NCBI GenBank assembly: GCA_033296885.1
Contig: MU863892.1
Location: forward strand, 124,001 to 188,000
Length of the DNA: 64,000 nucleotides
Direction: 5' to 3'
Source of the DNA: Triangularia verruculosa
Lineage: Eukaryota; Ascomycota; Sordariomycetes; Sordariales; Podosporaceae
The position numbers and the translations under genes were made by a program. Shown here in pieces: positions 11,483-23,891 of this stretch. The notes under the pieces are model-generated. The model was not told the origin of the DNA, did no database searches, and saw only the letters and a program-made list of their open reading frames with translations. Within the stretch, counting starts at the first letter, position 1. Every line of letters starts with the position of its first letter.

Positions 11483-12712
11483 TTACAAGTCAGCTCCTCT
11501 TGGGTGCCACTTGGGCAAGTATTTGATCCAGGGGGCGCAATTTCCAGCATCTGCCTCCTTGCCAGAGTCCTGGGCCGGAATGAAGTCTCCGGTCTGCAAG
11601 CTGCCCCTGATAAAGTAGACATACCAAGCCTCATGGAGCACGTCCCGGCGCCCGCCACAGCGGAGCACTACCTTTCCGCCACTGTACTTCTCCAGAGCCT
11701 TCTTGACATCAACAAGAGGGTAATGCTTCCTCGGGTGGGGGACGATCCCGGCCTGTTGGAGAGCGTGGTAGGTATCGAGGGTACGGAACAGGGCGGCAGC
11801 CCGCTGGAAGTAGTCGACCACCTCTAGCCCAGGCGTGTGCGATTCGCCATAGCACGCAGGGGCGAGAGTGTTGATGCATGTGCCATGCTTGTTGAACTCG
11901 TGCTCCCAGAGTCTGGAGTTTGGACCTCTGGATATGGTTCCAATCGTTAGCTTCTGACCAAAGAGGAAAGCGAAAACCGAGGTCGGCCCGGAAGTGAAGT
12001 TCATGATCCTCCAGTTTGCCTTCTACTTCTGTCCCATCCGTGCCGAGGGGGATCATCCCGGAGGAGGCAAAAAAGACTCACGAGGATGCCAGCCAATACC
12101 GGTCCATGAACCGCACAAGTTCATGCTGACCGTGCTGCTCTAGGACGGCCGTGATGTTGTGGTACTGCGGAGTCATGTTGCAGAACTGGTCGTAGGTACC
12201 ATCGCAAAGGTCGGGCCTATTTGATAAGCCGCAAGGCATGATTAGCGATCGCTGTTATCCCCGCTGTTTATTTCTTGTGTCTTTTGGTGGCTGGTGATCA
12301 AGAAGTCCATCACGTGGTTGTTGTATCCTCCTGGCAGATTGCCCCTTCTTTTTACGTCCCCAGCATCTCGTTCTCTCCTGAGACCTAGTGGCCTGGAATG
12401 AAAGATTGTTACGCACCATAGCCCATGAAGAGTCCAGTCCTCCTCAGCACCACCGGCGTGGATCTGCTGATCCCAAAACTGCGTGAGGAGGATCCTACCG
12501 CCGGGGTAGACGAAGCAGCAGGATTCGGGGTCCGCAATCGGCGTGCTGTTGTGGCAACTCATGGGCCCTTCTCTCGGGCACGACGGTCCGCTGGTGAGTG
12601 GATCGTAAAAGGAGACATCGCTCGGAGGCTGGAAGCTATCGCCGCCGAAGAGGGGGACTTGAGAGAAGAAGCTTGTGGCTTGGGAGACGAGGCTGCGCAG
12701 CGAGGGCGCCAT
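11483..12712 (-). CDS. Ribonuclease T2 family protein
   Basis: Acid ribonuclease that cleaves RNA through 2',3'-cyclic phosphate, normally secreted or vacuolar. Exons are 12417-12712, 12082-12216 and 11483-11927 (291 aa). The introns are 12217-12416 (GTGCGT...ATAG) and 11928-12081 (GTGAGT, CTAAC branch, CCAG). Both catalytic motifs are present and the first is completed by splicing: CAS I reads TLHGLWPDLCDGTY (His about 95) and CAS II reads WEHEFNKHGTC (His 153 and His 158). Cysteines typical of the disulfide pattern follow (SCPREGPMSC, SCCF, FCNM, ACYG). The N-terminus (MAPSLRSLVSQATSFFSQV) is only weakly hydrophobic, so an ordinary signal peptide is not obvious. The gene is divergent from the hydrolase at 13284, with 571 bp between starts. 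Confidence 0.92.
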
Positions 12713-13283
12713 TGTGTGATTAATCAGTAAACTGGAAGCGTCAATTCAATTCAGTAGTGTTTGCGATGTTGATTGATAGACAAGTCCTTCAGTAAATGCC
12801 CATGATGAAAGGTATGGGAATGTGGAAAGCTTATCGGAAACGCGTTTGTTGGAAGGCGGTGGGTGGGCTGTGTCCCGGACTTTGTCGCATCATGTGCAAG
12901 TGTCAGGCGGAGAGTTGACGGGGTGGAGATTGCGCACCTTGATGCCCCCCTTGTGTGGTAAGGCTGATCCGGGCAGACAGATGATTGGTTGAGAGTGGTT
13001 CTTGGCAAGTCGACATTGGTGCGGGGCCCCTGCCAAAAGCACAAGGGAAGACCCTGACATGCCGGCGATGATGTCAATTTCGAGATGGGAATTTGCCAAA
13101 AACAGAGGGTGGGAATACCTTCAGATGGTTTTATTTGCATTCAAATCATGCCGTCCATCTCATAACAACTTGATCCCCAGTTTCACTTACCACATCTACC
13201 ATTGCCCATTACCCACCAACAACAACACCAATCAACAAGCAAATTCCACCAAAACATAAATCTCACCCTCACTCCTCAACCAC
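12713..13283. other. Shared divergent promoter region
   Basis: 571 bp between the start codons of the RNase T2 gene (-) and the alpha/beta hydrolase (+). It must hold both promoters. The plus-strand side just before 13284 is A/C-rich, as in many fungal leaders. No clear motif was identified. Confidence 0.5.
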
Positions 13284-14162
13284 ATGCCCTTCCCTTCCCC
13301 GCTCACCATCCCCCCTTTAGCCCCCCCCCACCAGTACACCCTAATCCTCCTTCACGGCCGCGGCAGCACCCCCCACTCCCTCCTCCCCCTCGTCACCCCC
13401 CTCCAGCAATCCTTCCCATCCTTCAAGTTCATCCTCCCGACCTCCCCCAGATCCCGCGCAACAATCTACGCCCGCTCCCTCATCCCCCAGTGGTTCGACG
13501 GCTGGCACCTCGACACCCCTGCCTCCGCCGCCAACCCGTCGCAGGACGAGTGGAGGTCGATAGACGGCTTGCAGCAAACCGTCAACTATCTCCATGATTT
13601 GCTCAGAGAAGAGATTGCTCTGTTGGGTGGTGATTCGAGGAAGGTCGTGTTGGGCGGGCTGAGTCAGGGGTGCGCCGCTTCGCTGATGGCGTTGCTTTTG
13701 TGGGAAGGAGAGTCACTGGGTGGTTATGTGGGCATGTGTGGATGGTTGCCGTTTGTCAGAACTGTTGACGGCGTAGTAGAAGGGTTTGACGGCAGTGAGA
13801 GTAAGACGGAAGATGATGGGTTCGACCCATTTGCGAGGGATGATGGGGAGGGCCACGACAAAGCGGAAGATGTCGAGGCAGCTGTTGTAAGCACCCTGAG
13901 AGAATGCCTGGAGCTGGATGGCAAGGGCCCCAGCACTCGTCCAAGGTCTTTCGATACCCCTGTATTCCTTGTGCATGGAACCGAGGATGACAAGGTGCTC
14001 ATCGCCCATGGCAGGGAAGCATCATCATGTCTGCAACAACTAGGAGTCAACACCTCATGGAACGAATACCCAGGCCTTGGCCATTGGTTCTACCCCGAAA
14101 TGATCACAGACATAGCCGCCTTTCTCAAGTCACACACGCGGCCAATAGCAACCCAAAATTAA
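13284..14162 (+). CDS. Acyl-protein thioesterase / carboxylesterase-like hydrolase
   Basis: Serine hydrolase of the phospholipase/carboxylesterase (APT1/LypA) family. Members cleave thioester- or ester-linked acyl chains, usually in the cytosol. It has a single exon of 292 aa, somewhat longer than the typical 220-240 aa of APT1. Visible features are the oxyanion strand LILLHGRGS near residue 20, the nucleophile elbow GGLSQGCA with Ser127, the acid region HGTEDDKV and the C-terminal His in GLGHWF. The extra length is an acidic insertion around residues 160-210 (ESKTEDDGFDPF and on). There is no signal peptide. The real substrate is unknown. Confidence 0.88.
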   Translation: MPFPSPLTIPPLAPPHQYTLILLHGRGSTPHSLLPLVTPLQQSFPSFKFILPTSPRSRATIYARSLIPQWFDGWHLDTPASAANPSQDEWRSIDGLQQTVNYLHDLLREEIALLGGDSRKVVLGGLSQGCAASLMALLLWEGESLGGYVGMCGWLPFVRTVDGVVEGFDGSESKTEDDGFDPFARDDGEGHDKAEDVEAAVVSTLRECLELDGKGPSTRPRSFDTPVFLVHGTEDDKVLIAHGREASSCLQQLGVNTSWNEYPGLGHWFYPEMITDIAAFLKSHTRPIATQN

Positions 14163-14315
14163 TGATCATACCAATAGCCCGTCATTACTGCATTACCAAG
14201 TAGTATGTACCTATCATTTTATCATAACTCCATGATCATACCTCTCCAGAAACCCATTACGTTGCCCACCTTGCACCACCTTCAACACTCCTCACAAATG
14301 CCCTTCCAACCCCTC

Positions 14316-14812
14316 CTAGAGACCGCACTGGCTAATAGGTACCTGAGCCACAACGGCATCCACCCGGCCCAACTCCCGCCCATGGCCATTAGTCAAGGCA
14401 TCCATCCCGCGCAGACCCAAGTTGAGCCCGGATCCAGTGTGGTCAACAGCCAGGACATAAATCGTCTTGCCGTTCCACGTCGCAGACCAGCATGTCCCGC
14501 AGTTGGGCGAGTTCCAGCCGGCGACGGCTTGCGAGCCTCCAATAAAGGGGAAGTTTCTAACATCACCCTGCTTCTTCCAGCCGTACTTCCAGATAAGACC
14601 GTTGACGCCGTCCGAGCAGGCGACGGATTCGAGACTGCGGTTGGGGTCATCGTAGCCGATGTCATAGGAGACTGTTGTGGAGGGGGATGATGTGTTAGTG
14701 GTGGTAGAGGAGGAGAAGGAGAGGGTGGGGGGGGGGAGGGAGAAGGCATACCTGTGGTGGCTGACGCTGCGGTCGCCAGGGTGAAGAGGCTGAAGATCTT
14801 GGAGAGGTGCAT
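14316..14812 (-). CDS. Cerato-platanin family secreted protein
   Basis: Small secreted cysteine protein of the cerato-platanin (snodprot) family, found in fungal cell walls and culture fluid; some relatives act as elicitors on plants. Exons are 14752-14812 and 14316-14671 (138 aa, the usual size). The intron at 14672-14751 has donor GTATGC, a long C tract and acceptor ACAG. Residues 1-18 form a signal peptide ([18 protein letters not shown]). The mature part starts near [10 protein letters not shown] and keeps the four conserved cysteines (VACSDG, NCGTCW, QCGL) that make two disulfides. Length, signal peptide and cysteine order all match the family. From memory it is also a neighbour of col-26 in N. 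crassa. Confidence 0.95.
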
Positions 14813-14997
14813 CGTGTTCTTGGTTGAACTGAAGCTGTGTGTGCCTGTGTATGAAGCTAAAGCGGGTATTGCTGCGCAAAGTGGTGATGCTGAATCCAAA
14901 AAAGAGTAGATGATCTGAACCGTTGAAGCTGTTGGAACTGTTGGAACTTGTTGATGGAAGAAGAAAAGGAGAGGAGATTGACGGAGAGATTCAAGGT

Positions 14998-15003
14998 CTT
15001 ATA
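14998..15003 (-). promoter_or_regulatory. Candidate TATA box of the cerato-platanin gene
   Basis: TATAAG on the minus strand within GGGTATAAGACC, 186 bp upstream of the ATG, followed by a pyrimidine-rich leader. Strongly expressed secreted-protein genes in fungi often have such a box. Position and sequence are suggestive only. Confidence 0.4.
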
Positions 15004-15672
15004 CCCTCTTTCCCTTCCTCGTGGGCTCCTCCCGTAGGGTCCATTGGCATCGTAAGGGGACCACTTCCTCCGAGTTGATCCACTGTCCAAGAAGACACAG
15101 CAGGAAGTCAAAGCCCGGTGGTTGCCGGTCACGGTCTCGTTTGCACCTCATGATACGATGCGGAGAGACTGCAATACGATCGATAACCGGTGCTCCTTCC
15201 ATACCTGGCGTCATAGCCAAGCGATGGGACATAGAGGGAAGTCGCCGGGGTGGGCTCTGGACAAAAAAAGAAGTGCCGAGTCAGCCGCTCGGATCTGCAG
15301 ACGATGCAGTGTGTGGGGACACCGGACAGACATATCAAGACTATGGCTTCGTCGGGGTCAATGTCGGCTGCGTGTATATACTTTACTGGCTTTCAATGCT
15401 TACCGCACAGGCTTGGCCCTTTTCAACTGCCTCCAGTGTGTCAAATAAGTACCGGGACTCCAGAATAGCTAAGACATGTTGATGGTCACTCGATCGGTGT
15501 CTCGAGATAGGTGATAGCTCTTCAGCGACGGTTGATAGGCACTGAACTATCAACAGATGCCTACATCTGAGAGCTCTTGATCGATGAGGGCTGTATCCGT
15601 CCCCGATTATTTTGTCCACTCCAGTCATGATCCGCCAACGGGACTCGGCATGCAACAGCCGAAGCCAGCATG

Positions 15673-15701
15673 CATCCATCCATCCATCCATCCATCCATC
15701 C
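15673..15701. repeat. (CATC)n microsatellite
   Basis: About seven copies of a CATC tetranucleotide, followed by two degenerate copies. Confidence 0.9.
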
Positions 15702-16603
15702 ACTCCATCCATCTCCAGACCATTGGATCATCTCTCCTCTCCACATTCTATGAGGAAAATGTCAACAACGGCCGCGGCCAATTGCGTCCCGTGAATTGCC
15801 CTGGACTTCCTGGCTTGCACAGCAGTTCACAGAAACGAGTAACACGACAAAACTCAGCCTGGATGGAATGCTGACGTTCCTCATCCTCCTCATGCTCGCG
15901 TCAAGTGTCCGTAGTTTCCGTACGAGCTTTCTAGAAAGTAGAAGGCGAATTTGGCAGTGTGGGTCTGAAGAGGAAGATCGGCAGTTTGGGGTTCGGTTCG
16001 TTAAGCGGTAGTCACGCGGAGCCGTTGGAGATCCTCGTATTCAAGCCCCATTCCCACCTCGCCGCCCACTTGCAGCGCTGTATGTACGCGGCTAATCAAC
16101 TTTGCATCTCGGGTTCCCACCGTAGTAGCACCAGCCAGCTCGTCTGGAAGACCACAATCGTGCTGTAAACTTGGTTTGTTGTCACGATTGGTACAACTTG
16201 GCGTGAGGGCTGTTTGTGGGGCTCGAAGCTCAACGGCAAGATAAAATGTCAAATAGAAGGTGTAAGGCGCATTTACCTTATCTTGACAGCTGCAAAAAGA
16301 TGCCAAAATAGCTACTTTCCTCATGACGGCAACATTGAACAGAAGGATATGACCACTGTTGGGTCCTTGTGTGCAACTTCCCTTCTTCGGCTGAGGCTGC
16401 TGTGCGACAGAACGATAGAAGGGGCATTCCTTCCTGTCTGACCAAACAGTCATCTTCATTTGGCATCTTCACCAACAATAAAGCACTAGAAGCGAGCTGT
16501 TCAAGAGGCCCGAGTAACACATCTAGTCACTCAAACTCTTGTCTGCTCTTGTCGGATGTCTCACGACATGAGCCCTCGCAGACCGTTATTGTTTAACACT
16601 CCC

Positions 16604-16625
16604 CACACACACAAACACACACACA
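16604..16625. repeat. CA-rich microsatellite
   Basis: Short imperfect CA dinucleotide run, interrupted once by an extra A. Confidence 0.8.
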
Positions 16626-17504
16626 CTCGGATTCTTGGGAATATGGTTGTGGAAAGTATCACCTGATGACAACAGGTCGTGTATTCCCCGTAAACCTCCG
16701 GCGGGGATATTAGGGTCAGATCATCATGTTCTGCGCTACTGTACGGTACATTTGGTACGTACGTACAGAGCTATATGCATGCAGCATCGTCATGCCATGC
16801 CTGTTCCCTTTGCTTTTGCTGCGTGTGCACACTTGCGTTTGCGTCTGTCTAGCCTGTCTGGTTATCTTAGTTCTTGTCGTACCGCATACTTATATCCTGT
16901 TCGCCCTCGTAGTTGAGCGAGACATCTTCAAGTCAGATCCTCGCGGACAATGAGGAAGACTTCGGAGCTGTCATGCTCTTGCTTCTTTCGGCCGATGCGG
17001 TTTGAACATGATGAATGCCTTGTCGTCAAGGAGACTCGACCATGTGGCATGGACAGTAGTGGCAGCCTTTCCAGATGAACACGAAGACTACTCACCAACG
17101 ATGCCACCCAACCATTCGGCTATAGACATGACGACTGGTGGGTAGTCGTAGTTACAATTAGTGCCTACGTAGGAAGCGTTGGTGGGCCACAACTACCTTC
17201 CTACACCATGTCTTAGTGCCAGGAATGCTTTTGAAAGCCGCGGATGGTGACACATGGTGCTTTGAGCTACCGTTATGTATACCTCGTTTCTCTATAAACG
17301 ACTGCTGTAACATAAAAAGAAAAGTGACCAAACCCCAGCCAATACAATATACTAATAATGTGAAAAGGCTCCAAAGACACAGACGCCATACAAATGCAAT
17401 CCACGCACGCCCTGCCTTCATCGTTGACGCCCCCCTGCGCTATGTCTACTTTTCTCGGCGGCCAAGGTGTATACCATCAAAGAATATTTTCTGAGGGAGC
17501 AAGA

Positions 17505-20500
17505 CTAAGTATACCTCACTTCATCAAATAACCCTGCCCTCACTTGTACCACACTCGCCATCTCAAACAAAAGGCTCTGCAGCAGCACAACATTCGTCAA
17601 CACGTGCGACACCGACACCGTCTTCTCCTCCACCACCGTCCCCGCATCCGTCTCCCCATCTTCCGACGGCGCCAACAACGCATCCTCCCCGCCTCCTTCC
17701 CCTTCTCCCTCGCCCTCGTTAGACCCATCGTCACCATCATCCGCCGAGTCAGCCGAAACAACAGCCGGTTTCCTATCAAAGCTCAATGTTATCGGCTCCA
17801 CGGGCGGCTTGACCTCCGGGATCCCAATTCTTCTGGCCAGAATGCTTTGATCAATGGCCTGGAAAGCCTTGGCTTGGGAATTGAAGGGGTCGTTTCTGTT
17901 TTCCCACGGCGTAGGCCCTGGGGCACTCGCTACGCTGGTAGGTGAGAATGACCGGTTTGGAACAGGTGCCCGGAGAGGTGTGGTGTCGCCGATCGGTACA
18001 ATCCGTTCCGAAGTGACTCGTCTGGTTTCCTTCCGGCCACGAGGGCTGCCTGAACGACTAGGTGTGCCAAGTTCAGACAGGATGCGCTGAGCAAATACCT
18101 CGAGACCCGACGGTCGTTCCCGAGATGGGTTGCGGGCTTCGTCGAACATGCCTTTCTCGATCGACGGCGTACCAGCCACTGTGGCCGTCTGAGAGGACGG
18201 GGTTCTAGCCCGTGAAGGGGTTGGGATCGGAGGGGCGTGGTCTGCAATTTGGAAGGCCTCTCGCCGCTGCTGAAGCAGGTCATCGAAGCGCGGAACCAGT
18301 TCGCGATAGGCCTCTACCTGATCACAAAGAAGCTGTAGGACTTTGAGTAGGCGGGGAAGGCTGGACTGTTTCCACTTGGGGCGTCGACGGCACTGTTTCA
18401 ACGATTGCATTTGAATATACTCGGCGTACTCTTGAGACTCGGGATCCAATGATGGGTCAGGAAGAGGAAGATCCTCGTCATCCTCGTCGTCCTCTTCAAA
18501 CTCATAGCCCTGTGGGCTCCTCAGGAACCAGCCTTCAAGATGCATGAAACCGCAGACAGCAAGGTCAATAACGGCTTCTGTGAGGCATAGGTTCGTTTCG
18601 ACCGGATTGGTGAAAAAAGTCTCGAACCGATCAAGCATAATGTTTAGTAAGGGGTCTTCTGGACGAAGTGCGTGTGAGCGGACACTTCGAGGCGCACTAG
18701 GCAGACTGTCGGGTACGGCGGGCAGCTGGTGGTTATTTGTTGAAGTCTTTGGTGTGATCAGTGGGGTGGAACAAGGGTGATTCTCAATGCGGTTCAGTGT
18801 GTCCCTGAGGAGGTTCTCGTAAAGCTCGTTGAAGTTGTCGTCACCACCAATCGTTCCAGCCAATGCCATGAGGTAATCGATCTCTTGCGCTTGGGCACCG
18901 GCCGTTCGGTGGTGGGACTCATCAAGCACACCTTCTGTGTCAAGGAGTGTCGTGACTGCATAGCGATGATGTCTCTTAAGAATCGTCGACACAAGCTGCA
19001 GGGTTACGTGAACAGTCTGATGGTTATGAGAACGGAGACAAGCCCTGATGAGATCAACAAGATTAAAAAGCAAAGGGTCAGCCGCCTCCTCGCTTTTGGA
19101 CGCCATCATGGTGGCTAGATCCAGTGATTTACGTTTTCGGGCGGCGCTGACGATATCGCCAGAATCGTTAGGTGCGGTAGGTACCACGTCGGGCAAGGCA
19201 AGAAGATAATGAAGAATGAGGTTGATCATGTCGGGATGATCGACAGATTCCAGGATGCGACGCAGATATGTCAGGACAGCTACCGATGAGCCACCATCGA
19301 CGTCGGAAGACTCGAGCAGCGAGGGGTATCTGATAGGAATGAGCAAAGACACTACAAGTGGCTATAATGTGGGACAAACTTACAGAAGCTGTTGCAGGAA
19401 GATGACTTGGAAATGCTCCAAGAGTGTCGATTTGACTTCGACAGACTTACAGTGGTTGAGAACATCCTGCCAAAAGAGGAGGTGGGAAAGAAATGTATCC
19501 ACGTGCGATAGAAATTCGGGTGAGCAGGAGCTCACAATCTCATAGTTGGATTTTGGGTGTTCGTAGTCAGATAGAGCAAGGCAGGGGGGCACTTCGTTGC
19601 TTGGGTGATCGATCACGAGCTTGCGACTCAGTTGACTATACAGAGCGCCCAAGCCCGTGGCCATAAGCGTCGACAAATCGCTCTCGACAATCCACTGTTC
19701 GAGAAGGACAGAGCTTGATGCCGCTTCAATGATGTAAAGCAGGCCGGTCCGGGCGAAGTCACCCACCTTACCCTCATGGTGGATGTAATCCATCAGCAGG
19801 TAAAACAGGGGAAAATCCTGTTTCTGGGTCTTCCCCGTGAACTTGTCATGGTCATCGGCATGTTTGGCATCGTGTGGACCGCGGTGTTGAGACTTGAACC
19901 AGGCGGGCAGTATCTCGGGATTCAGACGGATCTTAGTCGTAATGTTGAAAGCCAGTTCAACGATACGGGCCTCAATCTCGGCACTTAGACGGATGCTGTT
20001 TGCGCCGGTTATGCGCACAAGCAGATTCGTCAAGCTACCGGAGAAGTTGTCATTCTCCACAAAGGCTTCCTCCTCACTTTCGATCAGCGTCGCGAAGAAG
20101 AGCACTGCCTCCTTGATGATCCATTCATTGTACGAGCTGGTGGCGATTTTGGCCACCGGAATGTAGACTTGCTTCGCGGCAGAGAAGGAGATGCATGGAT
20201 GAGGAAGAGGACGTCGGGACTCGTCACTGAGGAGACTGGTCAATTCTTGGAGTCTGATTTCGATCTGCTCGGCGGCTTCATCATCGTGGGCGAGATTGGA
20301 CGAGTGACGCCATGTATGCTGATTATAGATGTGGTCAGAAAAGATGCCCGGATCTGCCCAATCAGAACTCCGGGGAAATCTCACCAAAAGCTGACTGTAT
20401 TCCTTTTCGAAGCGGTGGAGGCGGCGGGCAGGATCCTTTGCGAAGTCCTTGCGGGAGCTTGCCGACGACAGCGGCGTGTGTGCTAGGAGGCGCGACCACT

Positions 20501-20560
20501 GTAAAGTAGAGGTTAGGGTGTGTTCTGTTCTCTGGGGCAGCTACCGCTTACAAAATCCAT
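17505..20560 (-). CDS. FHIP/RAI16-like protein (FTS-Hook-FHIP complex subunit)
   Basis: Homologue of the retinoic-acid-induced 16 / FAM160 family. In Aspergillus the FhipA protein joins Hook and FTS to attach early endosomes to dynein, so a role in endosome motility is expected. Exons are 20552-20560, 20385-20498, 19384-20318 and 17505-19329 (960 aa). The tiny first exon encodes only M-D-F; joined to the next it gives MDFWSRLL, the usual family start. Introns are 20499-20551, 20319-20384 (CTGAC branch; a multiple of three, so it is also open) and 19330-19383 (GTAAGT...TCAG). The joint at QQLLYPSLLESSDVDGG matches a strongly conserved part of the family. The helical RAI16 core covers about residues 30-480. 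The rest is disordered, with acidic and Ser/Pro-rich stretches, and the last 35 residues form a hydrophobic helix (LTNVVLLQSLLFEMASVV). Confidence 0.88.
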
Positions 20561-21955
20561 GGTCTGCTTGGCTGCATCTCGAGTACAACTCGAAGCAGCG
20601 CAGAGGACGTTATCTTGGGGAACGACGGAAGTGATGTTCTATTGCATGAACAGGTGCTGTTCCAGATGTCATGTCGCGAAATTGAGCAGCTGTTTGGCCT
20701 GACGTCCACCGGCCGGCAGCTGCAACACAGAGCACGGACAGCAGTTCAGGGGTGCCATGCCCTGCAGCCCAGCTTATCCAATGCCAAGCATGTCAAGATA
20801 TCCACCAGTGCTCACCACCACCTCGATCACAAGCATCACTTTTTTGCTTCACCGTCTTTCACCCTGTCGGTGTCGTCGATGGTGACTCACCCCGCGTACC
20901 CGCGAAACCCCGCGAAGCTTGTGTCTAAGGTTAGGGTCTAGCCGCTTCAACCGCTTCAGGTACCGTTGCCTCTACCTATCATGTCACCCCACGTTGTACA
21001 CCACCTTGCTGGGCAGGGTCCAAGGTCTCCAGAGCTCTCAACGCCAACGAAATATTGACCGCTGCAGTTGACGCAGTATCTAGAATTGCCGAATGGCATC
21101 ATGTCTCCCTGCGAGGCTTGCTAGATAGCAGCATTGAAGCCTGATGCGCTGTTGGGTACCGCGACAACTGGCCCGAGGTATGGATTTATGCAATCAGGGT
21201 GCGGGGAAGCACAAGTCGAGGCTGGTCTCTTTTGCGACCTCACTGCGGCCGAGTTCTTGAGAGTTCGCGGGATCGTGGGTCGGATGATGGTTGTCTGCGG
21301 CCGCTATTCGCGGCGACCTGCAGACAGACATGCACATGCAATTCTGATACCGTTTTTCGCTGCATTTGGACCCGGACGATTGAGGGGGGAGCTTCTGAGA
21401 GCTCGTCCACCCCACCTATGGAACAACCTCCATGACTCCCACACTCCCACACTCCCACCCGGCGGCTATCAGCGAATGGCCCACCGCTCATAGGATGAGT
21501 TTGATCCTGTGGAGGACCTTTGCCCTTTTTTATGTGCCGTTTGACACCAGTGGGATACATCCCGGTAGGGTTCCGGTATGGCAGGACCGTCATCGATCAT
21601 CATGATTGGAGGCTGAGCAGTTGCACCACACCAATAACAACGAATGAGAGCCCACCACCAACTTCTTGACCAGGATCATGAACACCGAGCTACACACCTG
21701 CAACGAAACGGCAAGGCACTCCCGCTGCTGTCACTCCGTACCTTTGTTCGCCTCGAGTTAAGCCCGTGACTATCATCTACCGAGCGAGACCACTGAGTGC
21801 GTGGTGCTGGGTCCCGATTTTGCTCTTAAGCTGGGCCAAGCCAGCCTGTGGCAAGTATTTTTGTTTTTGGTCCTTTTGGTCTTTCCATTGCATCAAATCT
21901 CAAGTGTATCGTTTCCCTTATCACACCTCGTCTCTCATGGGACTTTATCATCACC
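20561..21955. other. Divergent intergenic region 1.4 kb
   Basis: Between the starts of the FHIP gene (-) and the lipase-like gene (+). Open frames of up to 119 codons near 21.1-21.5 kb lack conserved features. No gene seen. Confidence 0.55.
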
Positions 21956-23891
21956 ATGGGCTTCTTTGTGCGCTCCAAGAAACCGAAGAAGGACACACCA
22001 AAACCTTCACCTAAAGATCACTCGAGTCGGGTCTCTGGTCAACGCCAATTACCTCCGCCTCCTCTACCATCACACCCAGCCTCACCAAATTTGCAACATG
22101 CTCGCCCATACCTACCATCATCCCCCCAATTCCAGCCGGCTGGATTGCTCCCTGCGCCTTCGGGATGGGATCCTCAGTATCAGCTATCCTACCCATCACC
22201 CCCTATCATAGTGAACCAGCATCACTATTATCTTGGTCCGCCACCACCATTACCACCCCGCGATGACCATTCAACCCGGTCACAGCCAAGTGGCAGCTCG
22301 AACAAACTCAATCTTGACTCGGCCATCGATTTGGCGAAGAATTTGTGTCAAGAGACTGGAATTACAAAGATGTTTGACAGTGCTCTCTCGCAATCTCCGC
22401 TGTCGGACTGCGGGACTCAACTGGTCGATCAGAGCAATGCTCTGTTGAACCAGATCTCCCACCAGTTCAACGATGTCTTGACCATGATAGACCGAGATCA
22501 TTACAAGAACCACGAAAAGGAGATTCTGGCCTGGCAGCCGCAACAGTCTGCTCAATCTCAGGAGCTCGTGAGGGTCTCAGACTCGTCACTGAGCGAGAAA
22601 AGCATGCACAAACCCGCAAAAAGAAGCCATAAAAAGGACCATCCCAAGGGACAAACCACAGCGGCAGCAACTGTTGTCTCGGGAAGCATTTTCTCCAAGG
22701 TGGAACTGTATGCGAACTCAAGGCTGCCGTTGAACCTGCAGCCTCTCAAATTGTATGTTCTTTAATCTTCCTGTCGAATCCCATCAACGACTAACACCGT
22801 AGCAGGTACATTCCCACGTACCCCCTACTGTGCTTGGCGGCGCAATACTCAGAACGTGTCTACGAGAAGCCGACGGGCTCTGAGAGCGATGCCCACGTTG
22901 ATGCTGATTGGCGAGCTGGTACAAAGGCCATGGTTATCAAGTCGATGCCTATGGACTACATGAACACCATCGTTTTCTCCATTCGTGGTACGGCGACATT
23001 CATGGACTGGGCGGTCAATCTGAAGACGGACCCAGTCTCACCTTCCGGCTTCTTGGTATGCTCCCAACCGCTGACGCCATTAGTGACCGATACTCTAACA
23101 TTCTTTAGGATGACCCTCAAAACCTTTGTCATTCTGGCTTCCTTTCCGTTGCCCGCAAGATGGTGCTTCCTGTCGCCCGCCGCCTCCGTCAGCTGCTAGA
23201 AGAGGACCCAAACCGCGCATCCTACTCCCTTTTGATCACAGGTCACAGCGCAGGAGGAGCCGTTGCATCTCTACTATATATGCACATGCTTTCCACGTCC
23301 AAGGCTGCGGAAAGCGAGTTGAACATCGTGGCAGGGTTCTTCAAGAGGATCCATTGCGTCACTTTCGGGACACCGCCTATAAGCCTGCGCCCTCTCCAAA
23401 AGCCCGAAGACTACGACCGTCGCCCTCAGCTGAGAAAGAGCTTGTTTTTGAGCTTCGTCAACGAAGGTGACCCGGTAGCGAGAGCGGACACGGCGTACGT
23501 CAAGAGCCTGTTGGAGCTTTTTGTAGCCCCTGCGCCGCCTGCGATCATCAGCTCTCGAGATGCTGCAAACAAGAAGGTCCGCACAAAAGAGAAGAGTTCC
23601 AGCAGCAAGGGCTCAAAAAGCTCCTCCGGGCCAATCTGGAAGGTTCCACACAACCGGTTGAGCAGTGCTGGCCGGATTGTCGTGTTGCGATCTGGAGATC
23701 CCAAGGCGAGGTCAAAGGGGAAGAAGAGGACCGTGGAGGAGCGTTTGAACGAGGGCGTAGTTGCTCAGATCACTTCTGACCAGCAGCTACGGGGTGTAAT
23801 CTGGGGAGATCCTGTTGCTCATGTGATGAGGCTGTATGCTGGCAGGATTGAGACGCTTGCAGTCGGCGCTGTCACGGGACGAGGATACTGA
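21956..23891 (+). CDS. Class 3 lipase-like alpha/beta hydrolase
   Basis: Putative intracellular lipase of the fungal lipase-3 family. Exons are 21956-22752, 22806-23055 and 23109-23891 (609 aa). The two introns are 53 bp each, 22753-22805 (GTATGT...GCAG) and 23056-23108 (GTATGC...TTTAG). The first 250 residues are basic, Pro/Ser-rich and without a signal peptide (MGFFVRSKKPKKD). The lipase core begins near residue 260 (LKLYIPTYPLLCLAAQYSE). It includes IRGTATFMDW, the nucleophile elbow ITGHSAGGA with Ser396, FVNEGDPVARAD with the probable Asp, and GDPVAHVMRLY with the probable His. A Ser/Lys insertion lies near residues 480-510. Substrate unknown. Confidence 0.9.

Larger units (their letters stand above)
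14813..17504. other. Intergenic 2.7 kb with microsatellites
   Basis: Upstream of cerato-platanin and downstream of the FHIP gene. It contains a CATC tetranucleotide run and a CA-rich run, listed separately. I see no gene. Confidence 0.55.
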
